A program made the translations under genes and the position numbers. Under the pieces are notes generated by a model. The model was not told where the DNA came from. It was given only the letters and a program-made list of their open reading frames with translations, and made no database searches. DNA of 64,000 nt from Solenopsis invicta. Taxonomy: Eukaryota > Arthropoda > Insecta > Hymenoptera > Formicidae. Shown here piece by piece: positions 47,978 to 59,868 of the stretch. The stretch spans positions 6,936,001-7,000,000 of the forward strand of contig NC_052678.1 in assembly GCF_016802725.1 (NCBI RefSeq). Reading direction: 5' to 3'. Each line of letters opens with the position of its first letter. The stretch's first letter is position 1.

Positions 47978-49239
47978 CTTCAATTGTCTCTTGTCAATTG
48001 CTAAGTTTCGTCAATGTGTTTCCATAACACAATGGAGCTGAAATACGACAGTATACGCAAAATCGTAGTGCCAGACGTCGAGATCAGATTCTCGTGTATT
48101 TACAAACAGTCTCCTTCCCCCTTTCCCTCGCCGGTCGCCGGCTTGTGTCAATAATTAGCAGTCTCCTGCTGGGATCTCGTTCGGTCACTTTCGACATCCT
48201 TTTTTTGAACAGAGCACACACAAATCGAGAACGGTATAATAATTTAAATATGCAAAAGCAAGCATCCGAAGAATCTAAATATTTCATCACGTTGCGACAA
48301 CTAAAAAAAAATTCATTGAGGAGTAATTTGAAATCAGACACGAAGACATGAACTGAAAAAAAGTAACTTTAGAAAAAATTGACATTAATCATCAATTATG
48401 GGATTCGCGAGTTCGTTAGCAATAAATTCAAGTGGTTACAAATGCGAATTAGTCAATTATATAGGAAAAATAATATTTTATGTTTTTTACTTTTACACTA
48501 TTTCAGCTATTTCATATGAGCTTTTTTTATATTGATGAAAAAGATAAGCTTGGCAGAGCCATCTAGCCAATTTCATACAAGTTTTTATAAAACAGCCAAC
48601 TGGCGCATTCTAGCGGGGATCGCACGCATTACGCAATCGACACGTAGATAAAAAAGCGTGACTGCACAAAATTTGATTCAAAATCTACTTGTAATTGAAA
48701 ATTTTTAATGATTCGGCGTTCGCCTGTAAATTATAAACAATTCATATTACAATGTAAATTGTGTAAACTATGTTTTACGTATCATGTATGCAAACTGTAA
48801 TTGTTATACATATGTATATTATTATAAAAGATTTGCAGAAGTCTATTATCTGAAATATTGAAAATTATATAATATTTTATTTTTTTAATTTTTAATATAT
48901 ATTTTTATTTTTTAATACTAAAGTCAGATATATTAACAACTTTGTAACTTAATTACTTTTTTCTGTCTTATATTTCTGTGTTGTTATCTAATTTATAGTA
49001 ATTTACGTCGCTCACATTGTCTACATGAAAATGATTTGTGTAAATATAATGTAAATTACACGTAAATAATTTATGTAGAAATAATCTTGAAATTTACAGC
49101 ATTAATTGTCAAGATCATTAATTACGTGAACATGAGATTGCGATTAAAAAGAGCTGTTCATTTAACAGCTAGAAATTTTGACGTTTTACTGATGGTAACG
49201 CGCCGACGGTAAAAATCCACGTCGAGATATCCGATTGGT

Positions 49240-49460
49240 TGTCGTGGTCGGCCGTGTGGCACGGCATTCGATTGGCCGGCGTCACGACACCGCTGTTTCA
49301 TTCGACGCCAGCCAAATTCTAACCGAAAACGTTCCTTTTATTACATAATATTTTGGCGGAATAACCGGCGAAAAGACCGTAAAACCGCCAAAACCTGCGT
49401 CGTAGGCTGAATCGCGCAGATCGCTCGGCGTGGAATCGATTTCCGGCGGGTTTTCAGGAA
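49240..49460 (+). promoter_or_regulatory. Probable cyclophilin promoter / 5' UTR region
   Basis: GC content rises here after AT-rich DNA. ATTGG words (reverse CCAAT boxes) occur near 49233 and 49269. No TATA box was seen, which fits a housekeeping CpG-type promoter. The transcription start is not determinable from sequence alone. Confidence 0.35.
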
Positions 49461-49594
49461 TGGCGTTGAGATCGATTTGCCGGCTGTCAATTGATTCGAC
49501 CTTCAGGCAGCCGAGCCATTTCGGAGCCACCGCCCGGCCGAGACGACCGTCCCTCGACACGCTCCTACGAAGTTTCGCCGCAGCAGCTAAGAAC
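49460..49594 (+). CDS. Optional N-terminal extension of the cyclophilin (putative mitochondrial presequence)
   Basis: In frame with the cyclophilin start and without a stop, an ATG at 49460 (aggaATGGCG) encodes 45 extra residues beginning MALRSICRLSIDSTFRQ. There are seven arginines and only two acidic residues, and the first 20 residues could form an amphipathic helix. This is the composition of a mitochondrial targeting peptide. The extended length of 209 residues is close to mitochondrial cyclophilin D. Whether transcription starts upstream of 49460 cannot be seen. Confidence 0.45.
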
Positions 49595-51779
49595 ATGGCA
49601 CTGCCACGCGTTTTCTTCGACATGACCGCGGACGACAAGCCCGTGGGCCGCATCGTGATGGAGGTGAGCTGAAATTAACGTGCAATCGCGATGTAAAGCC
49701 AACCGACGTTCCTGCTTTGACCGCGCTCCTTGTGATCCCGGCATGCCTGGCCATCTTGATTTTTCCACCGGGCCGGTTCGCGGTGATTTCGACCGGGTTC
49801 TCGACTCACGCGTGACGATCGTGCACTCCCTCGTTGTCGTCGTCGTCGTTGTTGTCATCGTCGTCGCCGTCGCCGCCGCTACCGCCGCTGTCGTCGCCAA
49901 CGTGCGGGCGGGTGACTCGAGTGATCTCGACGGGCTAAACGACAAACGGATGATCGGCGATTGTCGTTACAAGGACGCGATCGTGCGGAGTCACGACGAG
50001 CGCGACCGTCGTCGTTGGCAATGTGTCACGGTTGCGCGAGCATGCACACGTTTTGGCCATTGTAAAATTTTCCATGGACGACACGCGGCCGGCCGAGCAA
50101 CCGCGTGCGTGCCCGAAAAAACGTGTTCCCACTCCTCCACGCGTCCGTGCTAACCTCGGTATCGGATTGCGAAAGCTATTTTAGATTCACGGAAGGTTGG
50201 CGGACGCTGTAATTACTCCGTTGTTGAGATAAGGATGTAGAAAAAAGTCGTTCGCTCTCCTGCGGAAGGTTATTACATTTTAGCAATACGACCGATAAGA
50301 TAAGGCGCTCTTTTCAGCTTTTTCTGAGATTTACGATCAATTGACAGATGCATATTTGTGCGAGACACGAAGTTTTTATTATTTTTTTCATCAAAACAGG
50401 TGGATTTTTTTCACCGTAAAGAGAACTTCCGCTGAATAAAGGTATCGAGTGTATTAATTTGTGTTATATAATTAGCGACTTTGTACTAGGCTAAACATAG
50501 ATTTTCGCACACGATTGCAATTTTATATTTTTACATAATGCAAGAGCATCGGTTTTTTTAACACACGAGTTTAGAATTTTAAACACAGATGGCGCGAGCT
50601 GGAGCATTAGCGTATATTTATCCTGTATCACTCGTTTTCCTTTAATCATTAAAATTTCTTTGTGATACGACTTTATGAAATCTAAAAATAAATTTTTTTC
50701 TTGTTGCTTGACGAGTATAAATCGCGTATTTAAATGCTTGGCGCGTAAAATATTTTATTATTAACATAAATGTATATATAGAATATATGTAAAGTATATT
50801 GTTATACCCATTTTGGCAATGCCGGCTGGGCTTAAGAACAGGTGGCCGCGGAAAAATCAATATATTGATTTTCGGACAAAATAAGCTTGTTCAAGGACGA
50901 CGGTTTGTTTTCAAACGCAAAATTGTCTAAAGTTAGTGTTCTTTTGTAAGTGTTGTGTTATCTTGTTTGTTGACATGCTCTATGACAATGAAAGAACACT
51001 AACTTTAATAACACAATAATGATGTAGAAACTTTGACCACATTTTTACATAATTTTTCTAGTTGAGGAAGGATGTCGTTCCCAAGACGGCGGAGAATTTC
51101 CGCGCGCTTTGTACCGGAGAAAAGGGTTTCGGCTATAAGGGTAGCAGTTTCCACAGGGTGATTCCGAACTTCATGTGTCAAGGTGGTGACTTCACCAACC
51201 ACAATGGCACCGGTGGCAAGTCCATCTACGGCACTAGGTTCGAGGACGAAAACTTCAAGTTGACTCACACCGAACCTGGCATATTATCTATGGCGAACGC
51301 CGGCCCCAACACCAATGGCAGCCAGTTCTTTATCACCAGTGCCAAGACCAGCTGGCTCGATGGAAAGCACGTCGTGTTCGGAAAAGTCATCGAAGGGATG
51401 GATGTTGTTAGAAAGGTATGATTCTCCATCTAAATCTAAAGAAATCTGCGAATCGCTGAAAATTACAAATTAAAAAATTTGTATATATGGGATGTATGAA
51501 CCTCGCGATTTATCACTTGCATATCTATCACTCTCACATAGAGTCACATGATATCCCACAAATATGACAGTTATTTTCATTTTAAATTGTTTCTATATAA
51601 AGTGGTAGAATCAATAATTTATCCAAGGTTTTTTGCTTGATAAACAAATTACTTTTTGTCAATATCTGCAACCTAACTAATATGTATTATTTATGTATTG
51701 TTTTCAGTTGGAGGCCATGGGTTCTCAAAGCGGCAAGACATCCAAAAAGATCATAATAGCGGATTCCGGAGAGTTGTAG
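49595..51779 (+). CDS. Cyp1: Cyclophilin-type peptidyl-prolyl cis-trans isomerase
   Basis: Complete single-domain cyclophilin that catalyses cis-trans isomerisation of X-Pro bonds. Exons are 49595-49663, 51062-51415 and 51708-51779, all joined in phase 0, for 164 residues. Donors are gag|gtgagc and aag|gtatga; acceptors are tttttctag and ttttcag. The family signature FHRVIPNFMCQGGDF carries the active-site Arg, Phe, Met and Gln. NGSQFFI supplies the buried Phe, and WLDGKHVVFG the cyclosporin-binding Trp and the active-site His. The protein ends SGKTSKKIIIADSGEL and stops. Length and sequence match cyclophilin A. The reading frame is also open upstream to an ATG at 49460, which would add 45 Arg/Ser-rich residues and give a 209-residue form (see separate entry). 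The 1.4 kb first intron starts in CpG-rich DNA. The protein is probably cytosolic from the 49595 start. Confidence 0.96.
49664..51061 (+). other. Cyclophilin intron 1
   Basis: 1.4 kb intron. The first 500 bases are CpG-rich, with a GTC/GTT trinucleotide tract at about 49833-49890. The rest is AT-rich with a polypyrimidine acceptor (aatttttctag). No other gene was seen. Confidence 0.85.
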
Positions 51780-52128
51780 ATCCACTAGATACTGTAATGA
51801 CTGCATTTTTATTTAGCTGTTGCATACCTATTTGCTGTCTTTATTGCCCTACTTCGTCCATTCCTAATGACCAAGGTTCTCTTATAAACGCTCATAATTT
51901 GTTATTGAGCACGGAAACTCAAACTTATCCAATTTTGTAGAAACAAATGAAGTTGCCTGCATTGTAATATTTTCTATCTGTTTTCTATCTATTTTCTATC
52001 TATTTTCGAGTTGCTCTTTTTCACCAGAGGATAAAAAATTGTTTGCAGTGTGAGTTTTTTTTACGAAGAAGGATTTCCTAATTTTGTAATCTCCTTTGCT
52101 TCGTTCCACAATCGACACATGTTTTTAT

Positions 52129-52134
52129 AATAAA
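52129..52134 (+). terminator. Candidate polyadenylation signal of cyclophilin
   Basis: AATAAA lies 350 bases after the stop codon, on the same strand. It is the first clean hexamer seen downstream. Several later A-rich sites could also serve. Confidence 0.35.
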
Positions 52135-53216
52135 TCTGTTTTGGATTTTTGTGTGAAATCCATATTCTTCCACAAATACACTCGCTTAGTATCGCTAAGT
52201 AACGGAAATATAACGGAAAGACACAAATGCAATGAGCTCAAATTTTTCAGTACCATCCTATACTTTAGTGAGTGTTCAAAGTACGAATATTCTTCAATAT
52301 TAGGATAGGTATTTCAGAGTTTAAAATCAATAATTGATGTATTGATTCCAGTGTGTTAACTGATGCATTTCTCTTGAACGTTATATATTCTTTAATTTAT
52401 CATGCGTATTGTACATGTATGTATATCACAATTAGAGAATCCTCATTGTATGTTTTTTATAAATATATACCTTTTCTCTCTGCCGAAAAAGAAACATCCT
52501 ATTTGCCTGTCGTAATGCAGGTAATGCCTGAAAGCGATACCATTTTACTGTAATACAACACCAAGTTGAAAAATGTAGTTGCAACAGTCTGAACAGTTTC
52601 GATTTCTTAAAAATAAAATTGTTTTCAGAAAGAAAAATCTGTTGTATGTTATTTGTACCACTGTAATTTTGTATTAAACCATCTCGATCTATTCATATAT
52701 AATTTTTTTACTTTCAAAATAATTATTTTCCTGAAGATAAAAAAATCACACCTATAATTTTTCCTTATCTTCTGTTACAGATTGTATTCAGGTTGGAAAA
52801 TTAATACACGAATAACACACACCTTTTGCAACATTTACGATCAACGTATATTTTACTTTGTTCATATTCATGTTTTATCAATTTGCTGCGAGAACATTGA
52901 TAGAACATACAGCACCAGTACTATTTACAATCTTAGGACACTTTTCGATAATCTAAGTAACATACAAACGGGATGTGCGCTAATCTAAACGATATGCAAA
53001 CAGATTTTATCCCTCCACAATTTTTGAACACAACGCCCATAAAAATTTATAACTGGGATAATTTGTCAACTAATTTCATAAATTATTTTCATATTGCTAC
53101 CATTATTAAATTTAAGTGAAAATATTAGGTCATTTACAAAATACAATAGTATCTTTTAATTCTCTCTTGAATGAAAATGGAACTCTTAATGGTGTTAGTA
53201 AACTACCAACAATCTA

Positions 53217-53362
53217 GGGCCGGTATTCATAGTCGATTCTTATTTCAAGATTGTCTTAAGCAACGTCTTAAGATGCTAATACAACTCGCTGATTGGTTGA
53301 TGGCATCTTAAAGTGATACTTAAGACGATCTTAAATATAAGAATCGATTATGAATACCGGTC
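53217..53362. mobile_element. Foldback MITE, 146 bp (GGGCCGGTATTCATA ends)
   Basis: The left end ggccggtattcatagtcgat and the complement of the right end (accggtattcataatcgat) match for about 50 bases, including gtcttaag/cttaagac. Flanks read cta and taa, so a TA-type target duplication is possible. Confidence 0.7.
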
Positions 53363-54900
53363 TAAGACCGTATTATCGATAACAACGGAGACTATTGAAT
53401 AACACTTCAAAGTATCGTGATATTATCTTTTATTATACCAGAAATATCGAAAATAGAAGGTCCTCTTTATTTCGTAAATAACCTAATATATTCACTATCT
53501 AAGTAAAAAATCATTCGTGGGGATTGACAGTGTTAAATATATATGACTCTTCTAACGCAAATAACAAGTAATTTTCTTCATTCTTCTCAATTTGATTAAT
53601 ATTTGATTTTAGAATCGTTGAGAAGATTAAGGGTTGGGATTTATGGTATTCGGAGAAAGACGACTTGCTATTTGCGTCAGAAATTACTTATTCGAATTAT
53701 TACTCAATCCAGTGAGACAAAATAACACGCTTTTGGTCTTTTAATCGTTCGTTTAGTATTTGTACTTCCGTCTTTGTTTTAGATTTGTTTAACGCTGCTT
53801 CTACTCGTCCAATATAATTTTTATGATGTAAAGAAAAACTATAGACTTACGCGGATTTATATAGACTCTGATTATCAATCGAAGAACATTTAAGTATTTT
53901 TACTCTCTACTCACATCGTATGTTTTTTTTTCCCATAAATAAGTTCTGATGTTCATACAGATCAAGGTAATCACATTACGCAATCAGTTCCGTATAGATT
54001 TCAAAATTCTCAATAACAACGATTATTATCTTTGGAACATTTCTTATAACATTGATATATCAAGAGACGTGTATGTATCGAAATAATGCGTAATCTATAA
54101 GTCACACCGTTTCGTTTAAACGTACTTTTTATCGTAAATTTTCAAATAAATTTTTACGATTGTAGTTATCTAAAACGACAACACATAAAGTTCACACTCA
54201 TATTACATTCTGAAGCTATTAATTTAATATGAATCGAAGAGACTGTTTCAAATTTTTAATAAAGCAGCATGAAGATTACGAACTGTATTATCTATTGTCA
54301 TTCTATATAATCACATTCTAATCACACCGCTAAGCGAAATCAATAACGTTAATTATACATAATCATAAGAGATAATCATAACTCTATGATAAAATTATAT
54401 TTAGCATTTAACTATTGTGTCGGATAATATAAAACTCCAGAAAGAAATAATTTGGAGAATTCCCTTTGAGAATGAAAATGTGTAGCTACATGGAAAGAGC
54501 ATAAATATATAGAAAAATAATATAACATATTCTCTCTATTTTACCATGTAAAATTTAGGAACAGAATATTATCAAGCGCAAGCACGATCGAGGAATGAAA
54601 TAGACATGAAAAATGCATTTTCAGGACCACAGTCTCATTCATCAGTTTTCGTTTGTGGCTCCGTCAGATGTTTAATTAATTCCCATCTTACTCGCGATCG
54701 CATGTTCCTTTGAAACATATAATCCCCGAGAGGTTGCCACGTGAATATGTTTTCTGCTTGAAACGTAATGTGCATACACGCACGTAACGTACGCGCATAT
54801 ATCCCGTGTATAATGTTGCTGTACATCGTTTATTAAATGTACACGACGATTTTTACACACATATCTCTACGACCACACATATCTGTATACTTCTATCAGT

Positions 54901-55041
54901 ATGGCGTGGTTCGTGCGGTCGAAATGGTGGTCGAGGAAACGTCGACCGAAAACGGATACAAGTCCGACCGTTGAAACAGGAAGAAGGACGACAGATAAAA
55001 TTACCCTCCTCGCGCAGTTAACCGGTCCAGCCGCCACTTCC
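54901..55041 (+). CDS. Candidate short coding exon MAWFVRSKWW... (uncertain)
   Basis: An ATG frame begins MAWFVRSKWWSRKRRPKTD and continues for about 47 non-repetitive residues before running into a (GT)n microsatellite, where GT dinucleotides could act as donors. Composition (Trp-rich N-terminus, basic cluster, then TSPTVETGRRTTDKITLLAQ) is more protein-like than neighbouring random frames. No downstream exon was identified and no family was recognised. Confidence 0.3.
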
Positions 55042-55043
<2 letters not shown>

Positions 55044-55132
<89 letters not shown>

Positions 55133-55149
55133 GTGTGTGTGTGTGTGCG
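55044..55149 (+). repeat. Long (GT)n microsatellite
   Basis: About 50 GT units with one or two GC interruptions near the 3' end. It follows the candidate MAWFVRSKWW frame directly and gives a spurious Cys-Val open frame. Confidence 0.98.
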
Positions 55150-56382
55150 CCTCCCTTCAGAATATATTATCTACTAGAGTTATAACGTGCGAATCTCCTT
55201 TGGCCAGCAAAGGATTAGATTAACGTTTATGATTATCCTGCGTTAATATACGAGAAATACGCAGTGCAGAATGCTCTCTTATGTCATAATTTTATTCCTA
55301 GGATTCCTTCGCGCCAACGTAACATCGTCCGCTCGACGACAACTTAAAAATGACACATTACTAAAAATAATTGTTTCTTATGAAAATAGTTTTATAATCG
55401 ATTTCTTCTCGATGTCTGCACTATTGAAATAATATGTCGCGTGTGTATATATATGTATATATATTATCTGTGCGTAATTGTGTTTTCGTTCAGGGTGGAC
55501 AAGGACAGATCGCGTTATCTATCATCTCGCGGCGATCATGAGTGCAATCGACCGCGGAAGATGTATAGGATAATCGAAATAAACGAAGGATAAGAGAGCG
55601 AAAATAGTCCCGTAAATATCGTACTCAACGTTTACGGACTACATTTTACGCTTGCTCTTATCTTTGCGCAAATGTATTGGCAAAGACCTTCGGCTCTTCA
55701 TAAATTGCCGTATTCAACGAGATATCAATTTTTTGCGATATAAATGAAATCACGAATTTAATATTCATTAAATGTTACCAAATGAACCGAACGTGTTGAT
55801 GGCTGTCTTTACTACATAAGCAAAATATCGTGTAAGGTCATAAACGAAATTTCGTGTCGACGGGGAAGCCTCACAAATTCAATAATATTTTTGACGGATT
55901 CATTACCAATCTCCAGGATATGATAAAATAAATATTCAAAATCTCCTTCGAGGATGAGAAGGAACATCGGATATTCGAGCGTGCTCTGTGAAAGATAGAT
56001 GCACGCGAGATTGTCTTGAATTATTTCATCGTGTGAAGAAATGCGTAAGAGAGACAGGAGAAAAATAGCAACAGTCTTCGATCAAACCTGTAATCTTCCG
56101 CAGCGCTTTGATCTTTTTCTCTCTGCGTTTCTCTCTCGCTTCCCGATCTCTCTCGCAGTCTCGAACCTTACTCAATTCAAGAGGATAAACAAGAGAACTA
56201 TTCCAGCAGATCTCTTCGGATTTGCGCCGGAGTTAGCTCGGATGTGGAACTCATTCGGCGAAAAAGAAATAAAATAAATAAACAGCGGCAGTGCAGCAAA
56301 TAACTCGTCCTGTCAATTCAGTAGATCTTGTTTACAAACGAAACATACGAATCGACGCGGGAGACGGTCCGGCGGTGATGCA
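55150..56382. other. Gene-free stretch
   Basis: No coding exon recognised. Probably contains the 3' UTR of the Ser/Arg-rich gene; the nearest clean AATAAA on the - strand is at 55296-55291. Confidence 0.4.
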
Positions 56383-56595
56383 CTACTTGACGAAGAGGTC
56401 CTTGAGGGTGGAACAGATCGAGTCGCAGTCCGGTTGCTCCTGCTCCTTGTTCCCGCTCGTGAACCAACTGGCGACCTTGCTGGTGCGCGACTTGTTCGGC
56501 GACACGGATGGCTTTCCGGATGAGCTGCCCGACGCCTCCGCGTCGCTTCCTCGGTGGCCCGAAGTGAGGATCTTCTCGATGGCATTACCGAGCAC
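56383..56595 (-). CDS. Terminal coding exon of the Ser/Arg-rich gene
   Basis: The acceptor is attgatag. The exon encodes VLGNAIEKILTSGHRG to STLKDLFVK and stops with TAG at 56385-56383. Confidence 0.7.
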   Translation of the reverse strand: MLGNAIEKILTSGHRGSDAEASGSSSGKPSVSPNKSRTSKVASWFTSGNKEQEQPDCDSICSTLKDLFVK

Positions 56596-59424
56596 CTATC
56601 AATACCGAATCAAGCGAAAAATTTTACCTTTACGCGACCTTAGTCTCTTTTTTACGACGTGACATTATTACCTTGGATGCGCAAACGAAAATATATGCTA
56701 AACGTCTGACGCAAAACTTTGTCTAAAGTTCATCGTGATAAGTCTAAACGTTTCTTAGACTTTTCTTTTTCAATGCTCGTTGACGCATTTTTGACGACGA
56801 AAAAAAACAATGTTGATTTATTTTTCATTTATATTCCATCGGTTTTTCTATAGTTAGATTCGATATTTTTATCAAAAACTCCACCTTCTATTTTGTACAA
56901 AGACGGACGCAGAGCAAGCAAGCGAACGCAAATAAACACGAATAAACAACTTGCTTTTTCAACGAGTACCATTGTGAGAGAACAGTACCGGCGTAAGTGT
57001 TCGCTCCTTAATACGTTCGCTTGTTTAGTCTGAACCCCTCCATCTGAACGGAGCGTGCGTTATAACGTTCATTTACCTGAGCGTCCACCTTGGTACCGCT
57101 GCTGTCGTCCCAGATTACCTTGTGCTTTGAATTCACGTTCTTCGAGAGCGTGTCCTTGACAGTCTTGACCACCCTCGACTTGTCGAGCTTGAACGTCGTC
57201 GCGCTTTCCTCATCGTATCGGCTCTTCTTCGAGATCGGCTGATGCCTCTTGGCGAACCAGCTGCTCGGCGCTATGAACGTGCCGATGGTGCTCTTGCCGC
57301 TGCTGGTTGGCGTCTTGCTCTTGGTGCTGTGCAGGATAGAGACGTCGAAGCTGTTGGACCGAGAGCTCTTGAGCCGGCTGCGCCTCTGCTCCGCCGTTTT
57401 GGAGGACCAACTCGATTTCTGCTCGTCCCTCGCGCTCGACGCGTCCGACGTGCCGCACGTGTTTATCTCGGTAGCGGATGACGTCAGGGAGCTCAGGATA
57501 GATATCAGGTCCGTGTTGGAGCACGTGATACCAGCCGCCATCGCACTCGTGCCGGGTATCTCGATCTCGGAGAGCGGCCTCGTCATCTCGGACGCGCGTC
57601 TACGCAGGGCCGACGTCGACGCCGCGACCGACGCCGAGAACTCGGAGAACCGGCGCTTCTGATGCTGTATGTATTTCTGCGTCGCGGAGCCGTTGCCCTC
57701 CAGGGGTTGAATCTCGCATACGCGCTCGCGAGACGGTGTCTTGTACATCTTTAAACGGACCTGGGACGCGTGTACGAGCACGATTAGAGAGCTCCCCGCT
57801 TAAACGAAACGACAGAGAGCTGTCTATATATAGAATTAATATAAAATTGTCTATCAATTGCTAATGGAGTGCACTATTTTCTCTTCAAGCGAGAGTTAGA
57901 TGCAAACTCTAACAATTTTTTCACTTTTTGGACTCGAGTCATTCTCTTTAAGAAATTTTTCGATTGAAAAACTACCCAGTCGACACAGTCATGTGTTCAC
58001 TATAATTATGATACAATAGCTATAAGTTTCAGTATCACATTTCAAATAACGCGAAAATTGCAGCAATGCTATATTATAATTTTATTCTCTTTCAAAAGTA
58101 ACGATGATGGTACTTTTTATTAATTACTTTTTTAATTAATTACTTCTTTGCATGACGTGTACAGAGTTCTGACGTTCAAATTCTATGTACTGAAGCATTG
58201 CATACTTACATAAATAATATGTAGGCGTTTGCATATTTATATTACATAAAAGGAAGCAATAGATACAAGTAATTACATGTATGATATAAATATCACGAAA
58301 TATTATATAAAGTATTATTCCCAAATAGCAGTTGCAAATTGTGTCGGCTGGGTATATAATTAGACGATTCTACTTTTCGTTTTTATTCTAAAGCCGATCT
58401 TGTTATCATCTTTATAAAATATGAAATCTCTTGAATTTTAAACGTATTATGTTGCTAAAATTGTTTTAGAATTGCGACTCCTGTGAGGGACCGCGCGGCT
58501 TTTACATATTTAATTTCGAGGGCAAAGGAATACAGATGGGTAGCCATGATAAAAATCAATAGCGAACAGCCTAATAAGCCTAAGTGGTTATCATGAGATT
58601 ACAAGTAGTTATCATGAGGCCCGATTCTTATCTTTTGATTAAACCAGCAGAAAGAGAGAGAGAGAGAGAGAACTGTAATAATCTCATCATTATGGTTTGT
58701 TATTCATCCTATCTTTATATTATTCATGCAAGGATTACTACAATGAACTCTATTACTGCTTCTAAAAATGTCGTCTAATGCGGAATTACACAATCTACCT
58801 TTCTGGCCTTGATCTCGGCGATGTCATCCATAATGTCGAGCTGCAAATTGTGCGTGCTCCCGCTGTTGCTGGGCGGACCGGTCAACCCGGTGGACGAGTC
58901 CCGTCGGCTCTGTAATATCCTGGTTGCGCCTCCCATAGGAAACGCGGCGATGGACTCGCGACGATTGCGCCCGAACAGGGTGGTTGGCACCCTGGAGATC
59001 GTGACGACGGAATGCCGTCGGCCACCGGACTGCGGTGCCGGTGTCTGCGAGAGCGTCGCCAGGAAAGCAGCCTCCCTCGCTGATGGACCGGAACCTTCTC
59101 CGCCGCGCTCGCTCAGCCGTCGCACCTAATCACCGCGTGCAATTTAAGATGAGGAGACCAACTAACCGACACCATCATCCAGCACGCTTTATCTTATCGC
59201 ACGAGAAAGAGAAATTAAACTGACCGGACGGCTTCATCGGGAAATTCTCGCGCGAGAGCTGAATTTATTTAAAAATCGACTTCCACCGCAGTTTTTAAAA
59301 AATCATTAACATGCTGACGTCATTGGGAAAATGAAACATTAAATTAAAATAAAAGTTGAAAGAAATCAAAACGTTTTTATTCATTAAAAATTTTCTCTTA
59401 ACGTAACATGTTATTTTTTAATTT

Positions 59425-59471
<47 letters not shown>

Positions 59472-59844
59472 CTTTTTTATTCTGCAAGCTCGATACCGCG
59501 ATTACTTTTGCGTTCAGAGAACAGTCTATTTCGAATTTCTCGTGCGCATGCTGCATCATAAAGCGGGTATATCGATAGCGCCGACCGCGAAGGATTTCCC
59601 GTACCTGGGATGCGGTTATCCCGGATGTGCACTGCGGCGTCGGCAAGGAGTGCTTCCTGGCGTCCCTCCACGGCGACAGCAGATAGGGATTCAAGGACGG
59701 CGAGTCTGGGTCGACGCATCGCGGCGGCGATTCCGCGCGGCAGCGATCCGCTTCTTCCTCGCCCAGCGTGCTTTCCTCGACGACAATCAGCGGCTCGCCG
59801 ACGCCGTTTCCGCTTGAGCTCGGACAGTACGACTGTCGCCTCAT
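56383..59844 (-). CDS. Ser/Arg-rich protein of unknown family, four exons, 487 residues
   Basis: Exons: 59844-59605 (80 codons), 59125-58799 (109), 57760-57077 (228) and 56595-56383 (70 plus TAG). All junctions are phase 0 with CAG or AAG before gt and ag before GT-starting exons (SQ|VRRL, RK|VRLK, AQ|VLGN). The family was not recognised. The sequence is low in hydrophobic residues, with no signal peptide or membrane segment, and is probably mostly disordered and intracellular. Basophilic kinase-like sites (R-R/K-x-S) occur at Ser 5, 66, 85, 119, 138, 157, 228 and 246. Segments that look conserved rather than low-complexity are NPYLLSPWRDARKHSLPTPQ (51-70), the MDDIAEIKARK end of exon 2, VIWDDSSGTKVDAQVLGNAI across the last junction, and the C-terminal CDSICSTLKDLFVK. 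The ATG at 59844 has an in-frame TAG eight codons upstream, but an acceptor-like ag lies between, so more 5' exons are possible. Confidence 0.72.
57077..57760 (-). CDS. Exon 3 of the Ser/Arg-rich gene
   Basis: The acceptor is gcgtcccag and the donor is CAG|gtaaat. The 228 codons are Ser/Thr-rich with KRRFS and LRRRAS sites; toward the end lies the basic KKSRYDEESATTFKLDKSRV stretch followed by VKTVKDTLSKN. This is the longest exon. Confidence 0.75.
58652..58672 (+). repeat. (GA)n microsatellite
   Basis: About 10 GA units within intron 2 of the Ser/Arg-rich gene. Confidence 0.95.
58799..59125 (-). CDS. Exon 2 of the Ser/Arg-rich gene
   Basis: The acceptor is ggtgattag and the donor is AAG|gtagat. 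The exon encodes VRRLSERGGEGSG to IAEIKARK and holds four of the eight basophilic sites (RRLS, RRHS, RRES, RRDS). Confidence 0.72.
59429..59468 (+). repeat. (AT)n microsatellite
   Basis: About 20 AT units within intron 1 of the Ser/Arg-rich gene. Confidence 0.98.
59605..59844 (-). CDS. Exon 1 (or first visible coding exon) of the Ser/Arg-rich gene
   Basis: Encodes MRRQSYCPSSSGNG to CTSGITASQ and ends at CAG|gtacgg. A competing frame starting at 59887 (MDLFKSLENIFKG) becomes Arg/Ala low-complexity and does not join the next exon in frame, so it was not chosen. Confidence 0.65.
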
Positions 59845-59868
59845 CTCTGCCCTTGAAAATATTTTCTA

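Larger units (their letters stand above)
43026..49239. other. Gene-free, AT-rich stretch
   Basis: Contains the duplications and MITE-like elements listed separately, plus CpG-rich spots near 44820-45150 and 46000-46170. No exon recognised on either strand. Confidence 0.45.
51780..54900. other. Cyclophilin 3' flank and gene-free DNA
   Basis: The first several hundred bases are probably 3' UTR. The rest is AT-rich with one foldback MITE. No gene seen. Confidence 0.45.

Noticed and set aside
49282..49653. 123-codon frame antisense to the cyclophilin 5' region
   Set aside because: Shadow of the cyclophilin first exon and its upstream extension.
49680..50153. 157-codon frame in cyclophilin intron 1
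   Set aside because: It starts inside the intron and its Val run comes from a GTC/GTT repeat; no family resemblance.
54901..55185. Cys-Val repeat protein in the GT array
   Set aside because: Translation of a (GT)n microsatellite; only the first 47 codons are kept as a weak candidate.
57249..57662. 137-codon open frame on the + strand
   Set aside because: Antisense to exon 3 of the Ser/Arg-rich gene, which has matched splice junctions on the other strand.
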